Source: JASLQO01 sp002327525 (GTDB lineage: Bacteria > Pseudomonadota > Gammaproteobacteria > Pseudomonadales > Azotimanducaceae). Taken from it: 64,000 bases of DNA. Location: assembly GCA_030744435.1 (NCBI GenBank), contig JASLQO010000013.1, positions 310,001 through 374,000 of the forward strand, given 5' to 3'. The notes beneath the pieces are model-generated. The model made no database searches. It saw only the letters and a program-made list of their open reading frames with translations, and was not told the origin of the DNA. Of this stretch, positions 43,524 through 51,871 are shown in pieces. The stretch's first letter is position 1; the number at the start of each line of letters is the position of its first letter. The translations under genes were made by a program, and so were the position numbers.

Positions 43524-44909
43524 ATGATGGGCATCTCAACGGGCACGTTGCTTCTCGTGGCCCTGCTTGCGGTACATGCGGTGATGGCGGGCGAACTCGT
43601 GGTAAAGGCGGGTGAGTCTATCCAGGACGCGGTCTCCGCCGCAAAGTCTGGCGACACGATTCTGATCGAGCCAGGTACCTACAAGGAAACTGTGTATATC
43701 GACAAGAACAACATCAGTCTGCGTGGTGTGGTCGTGTCCGGAAACTGGCCAACACTTGAAGGTGAGAAAATTCGCAACGATGCGGTGCTGTACTCCGGCA
43801 GTGGCATCACGATCGAAAACCTCAAGATAGTCAACTACAAAGGCAATGGCATCATGGGGCAGGCGGGTAACAACTTCGTCATTCGCAACAATTGGATCAT
43901 CGATGCCGGTGTGTACGGCATCTTCCCCGAGTTTGGCAAAAACGGTCTCATCGAACACAACGTGCTTTCGGGCATCGAAGATGCCGCGATTTATGTCGGC
44001 ATGTGTGACAACGTGGACGTGCTGCACAACGAGGTGTTCGACAGTGTGGCCGGTATCGAAATCGAGAATACGCGCCATTCCATCGTGGACGGTAACTACG
44101 TCCACGACAATACCGGCGGTATTCTGGCTTTCATTACTCCAGGCCTTCCCATCAAGACCAACTACGATGTGATCATTCGCAACAATTTCGTCGTCAACAA
44201 CAATCACGAGAACTTCGCCATCCCGGGTTCCATCGTCTCCTATGTCGCGAAGGGAACCGGCATCACCATCATGGCGGCTGACGATGTCGTGGTGGAGAAC
44301 AACATCATCACGAATAACGAGTACATCGGTATCGGTATCGCCGGACTCGAGTTCATTGCCGGTGTTCGCAGCGACCCCGAATCGGAGCCCAATCCGGATC
44401 GGGTGAAGATTCTTAACAATCTCATGTGGGGAAACGGCGAAAACGCGTTGCCCGAAGTCAAGGCAGCCGTCCAGGCGATGATGCCTGGTGAGCGCTATGT
44501 CGACATCGCGGATATCAGCAAAGGCACTGGTAGCTGTATTCTGGAGAAGGATCGCTACGTGTCCGTGGGACTCGACAGGTACTCCACCTGCAAGATGACT
44601 TCGACGGCCGATACGCTCACCTATACGTTGCCCGAGCCCGTGGAAATTCGGGAGATCGCGGCGGATGAGAAAGGCAAGGCCGCTTATTACGGGATTTGTG
44701 CCGGGTGTCATGCGTACAGCGTGAAGATGATAGGACCGCCCACCATGGCCATTCAGGCGATGTACCAGGGCAGGCCGGAAGCGCTGGCGGCATACATTGC
44801 AGCGCCTTCGAAGGTGCGTGAGGACTATCCCGAGATGCCGCCGCAGAACTACATTTCGGAAGATGTCAGGTTAGCGGTGGCCCAGTTCATGCTCCAGGTC
44901 GAAAAATAG
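43524..44909 (+). CDS. Secreted parallel beta-helix protein fused to a cytochrome c domain
   Basis: 461 residues; ATG after GGTGAGGA. Signal peptide MMGISTGTLLLVALLAVHA. Residues ~25-300 form a right-handed parallel beta-helix of the NosD/pectate-lyase type, with turns such as NNFVIRNNWIIDAGVYGI, NVDVLHNEVFDSVAGIEIEN and YDVIIRNNFVVNNNHENFA. A linker with three cysteines (SCILEKD, STCKMTS and MCDN earlier) follows. From about residue 380 comes a single-heme class I cytochrome (YYGICAGCHAYSVKMIGPP, then YPEMPPQNYISEDV with the axial Met). It probably binds a polymer or large substrate with the helix and passes electrons through the heme. Last gene of the operon. Confidence 0.85.
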   Translation: MMGISTGTLLLVALLAVHAVMAGELVVKAGESIQDAVSAAKSGDTILIEPGTYKETVYIDKNNISLRGVVVSGNWPTLEGEKIRNDAVLYSGSGITIENLKIVNYKGNGIMGQAGNNFVIRNNWIIDAGVYGIFPEFGKNGLIEHNVLSGIEDAAIYVGMCDNVDVLHNEVFDSVAGIEIENTRHSIVDGNYVHDNTGGILAFITPGLPIKTNYDVIIRNNFVVNNNHENFAIPGSIVSYVAKGTGITIMAADDVVVENNIITNNEYIGIGIAGLEFIAGVRSDPESEPNPDRVKILNNLMWGNGENALPEVKAAVQAMMPGERYVDIADISKGTGSCILEKDRYVSVGLDRYSTCKMTSTADTLTYTLPEPVEIREIAADEKGKAAYYGICAGCHAYSVKMIGPPTMAIQAMYQGRPEALAAYIAAPSKVREDYPEMPPQNYISEDVRLAVAQFMLQVEK

Positions 44910-44931
44910 CTTCGCCGGGTTAATGAATGGA

Positions 44932-44976
44932 ATATTTCGAATATATTAGATATATCGAATTAAAGGATCGAAATAT
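44932..44976. repeat. Nested AT-rich inverted repeats
   Basis: The left half ATATTTCGA (44932-44940) pairs with TCGAAATAT (44968-44976). Its end TTCGAATATAT also pairs with ATATATCGAA (44950-44959) closer in. So one left arm has two alternative partners. The block is strikingly A/T-rich against its surroundings and lies 19 bases before the ATG of the next gene. Possible operator, or alternative RNA hairpins in the leader. Confidence 0.5.
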
Positions 44977-44994
44977 AGGACATTTGGGCCATTT

Positions 44995-46299
44995 ATGAAC
45001 GCGACTCTGGCTCACGCGCTCAACGATGACTGTTACTGTGTTACGCCGAGCAGGCAGTCGCTGCGCGCGCAACTCGAACATCACCTCCCGGTTCCCGGCC
45101 TGCCGGACAGACTGTTGTCGGCCGAGAGCCATCTGTTTGCAGACTCGCCAGTGTTCGTCGACCAGGACACCGTCGATGAGATGACGCGCGTGGTGCATGC
45201 CGTCGAAGCCGTGGTACGCAATCTGGGCTTTCGCCAGTTCGTCCTGAACGAGGCGCCCGTCGTGATGCCGAGCGAGGGAGGTGCTCGGGGTGTTTTCAGC
45301 AGTTACGACTTTCATCTGGATGCCGATGGTCCCCGGCTCATAGAAATCAATACCAATGCTGGCGGCGTGCTGCTGAACCTGTATCTTGCAGCAGCCCAAC
45401 AAGCCTGCTGCGATGAGATTGCCTCGTTGTTTCCCGCTTTCAGCAGTTTCACGGAGCTCGAGAACGGCCTGGTTGCGATGTTCCAGACAGAATGGGCTAT
45501 GCAGTGCACGGAACGGCCGTTGCGGAGCATCGCCATTGTCGATGAGGCGCCGGCCACACAGTACCTGTATCCTGAATTTCTGCTGTTTCAATCCATGTTT
45601 CGAAGACACGGTATCAAAGCGTTGATCGCCGACCCCGGAGAAATCTCCCGCAGCGAGGGGGCATTGTGGATCGGTACGACGAAAGTCGATCTGGTTTACA
45701 ATCGCCTGACCGATTTTTACCTGCAGGCCCCGGCTTCGTCCGTGTTGCTGCGGGCCTTTCAGGAAGGCGCTGCGGTGTTCACACCTTCGCCGCGTGCGTA
45801 TGCCTTGTATGCGGACAAACGCAATCTGATACTGCTGTCCGACTCGAAGCGGTTGCAGGATTTTGGTGTCGAGAATGTCCACATAGAGACGTTGACGCGC
45901 TCAGTTCCCCATACGGTGAGAGTCGAGACGGACAATGCCGATGAACTGTGGCGTCAAAGACGGCGGTTGTTTTTCAAACCCGCCATCGGATATGGAAGCC
46001 GAGGTGCCTACCGCGGCGCGAAACTTACCCGGCGCGTATGGGAAGACATCATGCAGCACGAGTACATCGCACAATCCATGGTAGCGCCAAGTGAGCGCCA
46101 GATGATCGTCAACGGCGAAAAACGTCCTTTGAAGGCCGATGTTCGTTGTGTGACGTATGACGGGCGCATACAACAGCTGTCCGCGCGGCTGTACGAAGGT
46201 CAGGTGACCAACCTGCGTACAGAGGGGGGCGGGCTTGCCAGTGTTTTCGTGGTACCGGTCGAGCAGAGGTCCCCTTCAGGTAACCCTGATCAGGTGTAG
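44995..46299 (+). CDS. ATP-grasp-like protein of unknown substrate
   Basis: 434 residues, no signal peptide or membrane segment. The C-terminal half has an ATP-grasp-like core: RRRLFFKPAIGYGSRGAYRG (ATP-binding Lys and Gly-rich loop), EYIAQSMVAPSER, RPLKADVRCVTYDGRIQQLS and ARLYEGQVTNLRTEGGGLAS. The N-terminal half holds a second conserved block, DADGPRLIEINTNAGGVLLN, reminiscent of circularly permuted ATP-grasp ligases that make peptides or polyamine conjugates. It converges on the ThDP enzyme gene with a 10-base overlap. Preceded by a complex inverted repeat. The substrate is unknown. Confidence 0.6.
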   Translation: MNATLAHALNDDCYCVTPSRQSLRAQLEHHLPVPGLPDRLLSAESHLFADSPVFVDQDTVDEMTRVVHAVEAVVRNLGFRQFVLNEAPVVMPSEGGARGVFSSYDFHLDADGPRLIEINTNAGGVLLNLYLAAAQQACCDEIASLFPAFSSFTELENGLVAMFQTEWAMQCTERPLRSIAIVDEAPATQYLYPEFLLFQSMFRRHGIKALIADPGEISRSEGALWIGTTKVDLVYNRLTDFYLQAPASSVLLRAFQEGAAVFTPSPRAYALYADKRNLILLSDSKRLQDFGVENVHIETLTRSVPHTVRVETDNADELWRQRRRLFFKPAIGYGSRGAYRGAKLTRRVWEDIMQHEYIAQSMVAPSERQMIVNGEKRPLKADVRCVTYDGRIQQLSARLYEGQVTNLRTEGGGLASVFVVPVEQRSPSGNPDQV

Positions 46300-47927
46300 G
46301 TGCTGCCTTTCATTGCGGTGCCGATGTCCTGGCGTATCACCACGTTGACCAGCGCGGGTTTCCCGGAAGCGAAGGCGCGTTCCAGCGCCGGGCCGATTTC
46401 CTCTGGCCGTTCGCAGTATTCGCCGTGCCCGCCCATGGCCTCGACGATCTTGTCGTAGCGGGTGAAGTTGAGCATCGTGGCGACCACGCGGTTGGCGCCG
46501 TACACGGCGGCCTGGGGCCGAACCATCTGTCCCCAAACCCCGTCCACCCCAACGATACCCACGATGGGCAACTCGAAGCGCACGGCGGTGTCGTATTCGA
46601 AGCCGTTCAGGCCAAAGGCGCCATCTCCATAGATGATGAGTACACGCTTGTCGGGCCTCGCTATCTGGGCGGCCAGCGCGAATGGCATGCCGACGCCGAG
46701 GGTGCCGAGTGGGCCGGGGTCCATCCAGCAGTTTTCTTCAGGCACGGGTAACACCTTCGACGCCTGGGCCACGATGTCACCACCGTCGCCGATGAGAATC
46801 AGGTCCTTGTCGGCGGCAAAATCCCTGATTTCGCGACACATCCGCAGCGGATCGATGGGAACCTCGTCTGAACTCAGTTGCGCATCGAATGCCGATTCCA
46901 GTTCCGCTTCCCGCTCGATCAGTTGATCTCGCCAGGCACTGAAATCGAGATCTTCCACCTTGTTCAGCAGGCTCTCGAATGTCGCCGAGAGATTGCCCAC
47001 CACAGCCGCATCGGCTGAGCGATTGGTGCCTATCAACTCGTTTTCCACGTCGAGTTGGATGATCTTGGCATCGGCCGGGATGGTACGCCCGAAACCGAGA
47101 CGAAAATCCAACAGCACACCCGCACAGACGAAAACGTCGCACTGCTGAATGGCCTCCTTGCGCACGCGGTTCAGTAACTCCGGCGTACCCGGCTTCACCG
47201 TGCCTCTACCCATGCCGTTGACGAAAGTCGGAATGTGGGTGTGTTTGACGAAAGCCTGCAGTCCGGCGGAAGCGTTCGACCACTTGACGCTTGTTCCGGC
47301 CATCAGCACCGGGTGTCTGGCCTCGGCCAGTATCGCGAGCGCTGCTTCGATGTCGCTCTGCGCGGGCATCAGCACCGGAGGCTGCGGCCGCATCCTGGGG
47401 AAACGAACCGAATCGAGATCGACTTCACCGCTCAGCACGTCCATTGGTATTTCCAGGAAGGCGGGGCCCGGGTTGCCGGATACCGCGTGGCGAATACCCA
47501 TTTCGATGTAATCCGGGATGCGGCGAGTGTCGTAGCAAGCATCCGCCCACTTCGTAATCGGCTTCATGACACCCACATGATCCATTTCCTGGAGAGAACC
47601 GCGGCGTAGATTGTTGAACGGACCCTGACCCCCGATGACGAGTATCGGACTGTTTGCGCGCCACGCGTTGGCCACTCCCGTCACGCCATCCGTCACCCCC
47701 GGTCCTGCTGTCAGCACCGCGCAGCCAACTTTGCCCGGATTGAGCCTGCTCCAGGCGTCGGCAGCGTGTACGGCGGCCTGTTCGTGGCGTACGTCGACGA
47801 CGCGGATGCCTTCATCCAGACAACCGTCGTAGATGGCCATGACATGACCTCCACTCAGGGTAAAGATGCACTCCACGCCGGCCTCCTTCAGTGCCCGCGC
47901 AGCAAGCTTTCCACCGTGTACGTTCAT
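46290..47927 (-). CDS. ThDP-dependent enzyme, acetolactate-synthase-like
   Basis: 545 residues. Three-domain ThDP enzyme: N-terminal catalytic Glu in VVDVRHEQAAVHAADAWSR, central domain, and the ThDP motif GDGAFGLNGFEYDTAVRFEL (GDG...N-type) near residues 440-460. The family includes acetolactate synthase, oxalyl-CoA decarboxylase, benzaldehyde lyase and 2-hydroxyacyl-CoA lyase; the absence of an adjacent IlvH-like subunit argues against branched-chain synthesis. Many relatives act as 2-hydroxyacyl-CoA lyases in alpha-oxidation (inference). Cytoplasmic. Confidence 0.85.
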   Translation of the reverse strand: MNVHGGKLAARALKEAGVECIFTLSGGHVMAIYDGCLDEGIRVVDVRHEQAAVHAADAWSRLNPGKVGCAVLTAGPGVTDGVTGVANAWRANSPILVIGGQGPFNNLRRGSLQEMDHVGVMKPITKWADACYDTRRIPDYIEMGIRHAVSGNPGPAFLEIPMDVLSGEVDLDSVRFPRMRPQPPVLMPAQSDIEAALAILAEARHPVLMAGTSVKWSNASAGLQAFVKHTHIPTFVNGMGRGTVKPGTPELLNRVRKEAIQQCDVFVCAGVLLDFRLGFGRTIPADAKIIQLDVENELIGTNRSADAAVVGNLSATFESLLNKVEDLDFSAWRDQLIEREAELESAFDAQLSSDEVPIDPLRMCREIRDFAADKDLILIGDGGDIVAQASKVLPVPEENCWMDPGPLGTLGVGMPFALAAQIARPDKRVLIIYGDGAFGLNGFEYDTAVRFELPIVGIVGVDGVWGQMVRPQAAVYGANRVVATMLNFTRYDKIVEAMGGHGEYCERPEEIGPALERAFASGKPALVNVVIRQDIGTAMKGSTYT

Positions 47928-48111
47928 TCAGGATCCTCCCTCGTTTTATGAAACTCTGTCACGATGCTATCACGATGGTGACGATTCGCTTGCCGGGATG
48001 CTTCCCACTCGGATGGGTTGGAAAAAGGCTGGGGTGCGGGCAAGGCGGTGGAAACGGTGAACGTGCCGCCGGCTACATGGCGTGGCTGACGGCGCGCCGT
48101 TTTGTTGCGTA

Positions 48112-48428
48112 CTACTCGGTGAGACGTTCGTAGACGACGACCATCACCACCATGAGTGCGCCGGTGCCCACCGCGGTACCAACTGTTTCGAAGAAGGTCG
48201 TCAGATACATTCCGACGACCGGGATGGCGCCCGGCGCGCCAGACATGGTTGCCAAAACGATTGCGATCAACAGATATGGTGTTCTTCGGTCTTCGGGTAC
48301 TCCGACGAAGCCATGACAATTCCGAGGATGACGAGAACCAGCGCCGCGAACGCTATCTCGACAAAAACGCCCACCATCGCAACCAGTAGAATCAGAAGGC
48401 GAACGATATTCGTCGTGTTCATATTCAT
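48112..48428 (-). pseudogene. Frameshifted small membrane protein
   Basis: From ATG at 48428 the frame reads MNMNTTNIVRLLILLVAMVG, VFVEIAFAALVLVILGIVMA and SSEYPKTEEHHIC, then stops. Shifting by one base near 48275-48290 restores YLLIAIVLATMSGAPGAIPV, VGMYLTTFFETVGTAVGTGA and LMVVMVVVYERLTE, ending at TAG 48112. Together these make a ~105-residue protein with four hydrophobic helices. The single lesion suggests recent inactivation, or a sequencing error. Family not recognised. Confidence 0.55.
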
Positions 48429-48600
48429 GTTTAGTAACCCCTGACGGTGTTGTTACGATCGCGCGGCCGTACGAACGATGCTCACCCTACAGTTGGGCAA
48501 CAAACAGGTACACGCAGAAGTGCACTGACTGGATTGTTGTCCTTGGTATTCTCACCCTAAGAAAGCCGGCTCTTCCCTGCGGTTAGTTCTTTCAGCCCGG

Positions 48601-49668
48601 GTGATCGTGCATTCGGGCTTCAAGCCGGGCAACGTCTTCGTATCTCCCTCGTATCACACGAAGATCCTGGATTTCGGCATCGCGCGTGCGGTACAGATCA
48701 ATCGGGGTCATGGTGAAGACACCGTATTCGACCCTTCCAATCTGGCGGTATTCACCCCGGCATATGTGAGCCGGGAAATTCTGCATGGAGACAATCCCAA
48801 AACCCGGGACGATATCTACTGTCTCGGTATAGTCATCTATCTGATCCTCACCGGCCATCACCCCTTTGGACGCCTGTCGGCAGAGGATGCATGCTGTAAG
48901 GGCCTGTCGCCGGAAAAAACGAAACGGCTCAATGCCCGCCAGTGGCGTGGATTGAAAAAATGCCTCTCGTTCCAACGCGCGGAGCGGCCGTCGAGCGTCT
49001 CCGAGCTGAAGAGCCGGTTGTTCGAACCGGCGCCATGGCGCTCGCGAACGGTGCTGGTAGCGGGTGCGGCGTTCTTTCTGGTGCTCGCCGGCAGCATGCT
49101 GTGGACCGATCCCGAGATCAGCGAGGTCAGGGAGGAGGTCCGTCACGCCACGTTGGTCGATGCGCGGGTTGCGCGACTGACCGCACTCGTGCCGGATCCA
49201 GTGCTCGACGAGCGTTGGCAACAACTCGTTTGGGCGCAGACACAGACACTGTTGGCGTTGAGCGGAGCAACACAAACCACAGCGCGGTTGTTCAGAAGCC
49301 TGACCGCGCTCTATGCCGAGCGCATGGGTCAAAGCGAAACAGTGGATGAGGCGGCCGCGTTGTATCAAATGGGCTCTCGCTATGGCGATTTGAGCGCCCA
49401 ATACGAGCGCCTGCTCGCAAGTCAACGCGCTGAAACAAGCGCACCGCTGAGCAAGCCCGACCACGTGGGCTTTGCCGTACGGTCGAGGGATCGGTTGGAA
49501 GAATTAGCGCGCAATTTCAAGGATGCGCCGGAGCGACAACTCGTCATCAAGGAAGCGTTCTCGCGCGCCGGGATGGGCGCAGATGACCAGCGTGGGCGTC
49601 GGGTGGCATGCGGAGGTACAGGATGGTTCGAGCAGCAGGGTAGACTGGAGTGTTCCTTTAACAACTAG
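48601..49668 (+). pseudogene. Truncated Hanks-type protein kinase with transmembrane helix
   Basis: Only the C-lobe of a Ser/Thr kinase is present. The catalytic loop reads HSGFKPGNVF where HxDxKPxN is required: the catalytic Asp is Gly. The DFG motif (KILDFGIAR), the APE-equivalent (TPAYVSREIL) and the DDIYCLGIVIYLILTG helix follow. A membrane helix is at TVLVAGAAFFLVLAGSML and a ~190-residue helical extracytoplasmic part comes after. The N-lobe with the ATP-binding Gly loop and Lys is gone; upstream sequence is not kinase-like. Non-functional or a pseudokinase fragment. Confidence 0.65.
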
Positions 49669-49688
49669 GCAAACGGGAGGCATAAAGG

Positions 49689-49928
49689 ATGAAAGTGCTC
49701 GGCTGTACTGGTCTATTCGGTATTCTCGTTAAGGTTGTTCTGTTCGCCTTCGCATGTTCGGGGCTGAATGCTGCGAAGGCGGAACTCGGTGCAGAGGCGG
49801 CTTACGATCTCGAGTGGGGCAACACGTGCGAAGAGGCTGTGATGGATGACGCCATATTCATGGAAATCTTGCCAATAACAAGTGCGGATGTAGTTATACA
49901 CTTACCTGACGACCAGTGCGAACAATAG
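49689..49928 (+). CDS. Small secreted protein, unknown
   Basis: 79 residues; ATG after GGAGGCATAAAGG. The first ~31 residues form a signal peptide (LFGILVKVVLFAFACSGLNA) with cleavage near AKA-E. The mature part is short, acidic and has two cysteines (WGNTCEEAVMDD and DDQC), possibly disulphide-bonded. No family recognised. It directly follows the kinase remnant and might have been its partner; a chance frame cannot be excluded. Confidence 0.4.
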   Translation: MKVLGCTGLFGILVKVVLFAFACSGLNAAKAELGAEAAYDLEWGNTCEEAVMDDAIFMEILPITSADVVIHLPDDQCEQ

Positions 49929-50408
49929 TAAGCAACCGGTTAGACACGATGTCTTTGTAGGACAAGATTGCTGGCCATGCGTGACAGGCCCCTCAACGAG
50001 GGTTGGGCTTGCGGCGGTAGCATTTGCCTCTTTGTGCTGTGTAGTGACAGGTCATCGGGGTGAGATGCGGCCGATCTCCTTCTCACCTCGCCTGAATGGC
50101 AAACAGGTTTATACACATCCACGATAAGGCTGAAACTGTCGTGCGCGAACGTGACGGTGGCCAGCGATTCGTGCTGTCAACCATTGTAACCCATTGATAT
50201 ACAAAGAAAAAACGTGTTTTGGATTTGTGTGTGGTAGTTGAGGCCACAGATTGAGATTTCAGCGCCATCGAACTCATCTGAGTTATCCTCAGAGTTATCC
50301 ACAGGAATGTCGTTGTTCATGACGCGATCCTGAGATCAATGGAAGACGATCAGCGGGCCAGATTTCGATCGGCCGGTGATCGCACGGATTAGCTGAAGGA
50401 GGATCGAG
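49929..50408. other. 480-base gap with DnaA-box-like sites
   Basis: No gene is supported. It contains three sites matching the DnaA-box consensus at 50109-50303 (given separately), an A/T-rich stretch at about 50195-50245, a CCCTC/GAGGG hairpin at 49990-50002, and six GATC sites between 50326 and 50405. The last ~100 bases should hold the promoter of the glutamine-synthetase-like gene. Confidence 0.4.
50109..50303 (+). promoter_or_regulatory. Cluster of DnaA-box-like sequences
   Basis: TTATACACA (50109-50117) and TTATCCACA (50295-50303) match the DnaA box TTWTNCACA exactly. TTATCCTCA (50283-50291) differs by one base and lies 12 bases in front of the last. All three have the same orientation. 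A fourth near-match, TTATACACT, is at 49894-49902. They could regulate the downstream gene, titrate DnaA, or be chance. Confidence 0.35.
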
Positions 50409-51800
50409 ATGGCGGATGTGCTGGATGCCAGAGAGCTGTTGGACCAAAAACTTGACCAATATCGTGAGCGGGGAGTGTCGCGGGTCAAGCTCGGTCTCTC
50501 CGATCTGGATGGCGTGATTCGGGGCAAGTACGTCAATCTGGGAAAATTCATCTCGCTCATGGAGAAAGGCGGTGGCTTTTGCGACTGCGTTTTCGGCTGG
50601 GATGTGGATGACCAGTTGTATGAGGGAGTGGAGACACGATACACGGGGTGGCATACGGGCTTTCCGGATGCCGCCTATCGGCTGGTCGTGGAAACGGAGC
50701 GTTGGCTAGCAGATGAGGGTTGCCCATATTTTGTCGGAGAATTCATTGCGTCCGACGGCGCTCCACATCCGTTGTGCCCGCGGGCGCGGCTTGGTGAGGT
50801 TCTGACGCAGCTCGGCAGGCAGGGCCTGACGCTGCGAGCGGGCTTCGAGTACGAGTTTTTCGTGTTCGATGAAACACCCCACAGCATTCGCGACAAGGGC
50901 TACCGGGACCTACGTCCTCTCACGCCGGGTAACTTCGGGTATTCGATGTTGCGGGCGTCCAGCGAGTCGGAGCGCTTCAACGGACTGATGGAGTATTGTC
51001 AGTCCATAGACTGCGATCTGGAAGGACTGCACTGCGAGACGGGTCCGGGTGTGTGGGAGGCGGCGCTCAAGGCCAGAGAAGGAGTCGAGGCCGCCGATCG
51101 GGCGAACCTCTTCAAGACCTTCGCCAAAGTTTTTTTTGCCCGACAGGATCTGATAGCGACCTTCATGGCGAAATGGTCCATGGACTACCCGGGTCAGAGT
51201 GGCCACTTCCACTTCAGCTTTCTGGACGAGGCAGGAAACAACAGGTTCTATGACGCGGGCGATGCATCTGGGATGTCGCTGCTGCAGAAACAGGCTGTAG
51301 CGGGCCTTGAGCGGTATCTGCCCGAGTATCTATGCTTGCTCGCACCGACGATAAACAGCTACACCAGGCTGGTGAAGGGCGCATGGGCGCCCACCGCCTC
51401 GACGTGGGGCATAGAGAACCGCACGGCAGCGATCAGGGTGATTGGCGGCTCGCCGGGTAGCCAGCGTATCGAATGCCGTGTGGGTGGGGCCGACGCCAAT
51501 CCCTATCTCGTTGCGGCAGCCACCGTGGCGGCGGGACTCCAGGGTATCGAGGAGGATCTGGACCCCGACGCTCCAGTGGCTGGCAATGCGTACGACGCGG
51601 AACGATCACTGCCGCAAGAGAGGCACTTCCCGGGCCAGCTGCGCACCGCTGCCGCAGCGCTGGATGCATCTGTCTCGGCGAGATCCATGCTTGGCGATGC
51701 GTTCGTCGATCACTTCGTCGCGACGAGGTTGTGGGAGTGCAGGGAGCACGAGCGTGCCATCGATAGTTGGCAGCTCGAACGGTATTTCGAGATCATCTAG
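50409..51800 (+). CDS. Glutamine synthetase-like ligase (PuuA-type)
   Basis: 463 residues, ATG after GGAGGATCGAG. Glutamine synthetase fold: VSRVKLGLSDLDGVIRGKYV (N-terminal beta-grasp), GFEYEFFVFDE (metal-binding Glu), EGLHCETGPGVWEAALKARE, GQSGHFHFSFLDEAGNN, and the late NRTAAIRVIGG and RIECRVGGADANPYL with the glutamate-binding Arg. It is closer to gamma-glutamylpolyamine synthetases (PuuA group) than to GlnA, whose adenylylation loop I do not see. The next gene is a class I amidotransferase. Role: gamma-glutamylation of an amine (inference). Confidence 0.88.
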   Translation: MADVLDARELLDQKLDQYRERGVSRVKLGLSDLDGVIRGKYVNLGKFISLMEKGGGFCDCVFGWDVDDQLYEGVETRYTGWHTGFPDAAYRLVVETERWLADEGCPYFVGEFIASDGAPHPLCPRARLGEVLTQLGRQGLTLRAGFEYEFFVFDETPHSIRDKGYRDLRPLTPGNFGYSMLRASSESERFNGLMEYCQSIDCDLEGLHCETGPGVWEAALKAREGVEAADRANLFKTFAKVFFARQDLIATFMAKWSMDYPGQSGHFHFSFLDEAGNNRFYDAGDASGMSLLQKQAVAGLERYLPEYLCLLAPTINSYTRLVKGAWAPTASTWGIENRTAAIRVIGGSPGSQRIECRVGGADANPYLVAAATVAAGLQGIEEDLDPDAPVAGNAYDAERSLPQERHFPGQLRTAAAALDASVSARSMLGDAFVDHFVATRLWECREHERAIDSWQLERYFEII

Positions 51801-51871
51801 CCCCATCTGGCCCCGATGTGGCGCATCGCGGCGGACTTGAAACGCCGCATTCGAAACTCCAACATTGCCTG

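Noticed and set aside
43536..44711. 391-codon open frame on the minus strand opposite the beta-helix cytochrome
   Set aside because: Its length follows from the repeated codon pattern of the beta-helix on the other strand. The translation has no family features, no hydrophobic core pattern and no ribosome binding site.
50326..50405. GATC cluster as an oriC/SeqA signal
   Set aside because: Six GATC in 80 bases, but similar local densities occur in coding DNA, for example around 53530-53560.
49929..50408. Chromosomal replication origin
   Set aside because: Only two exact DnaA boxes, no mnmG/dnaA/dnaN neighbours, genes on both sides run in the same direction. Kept only as a lower-interest finding.
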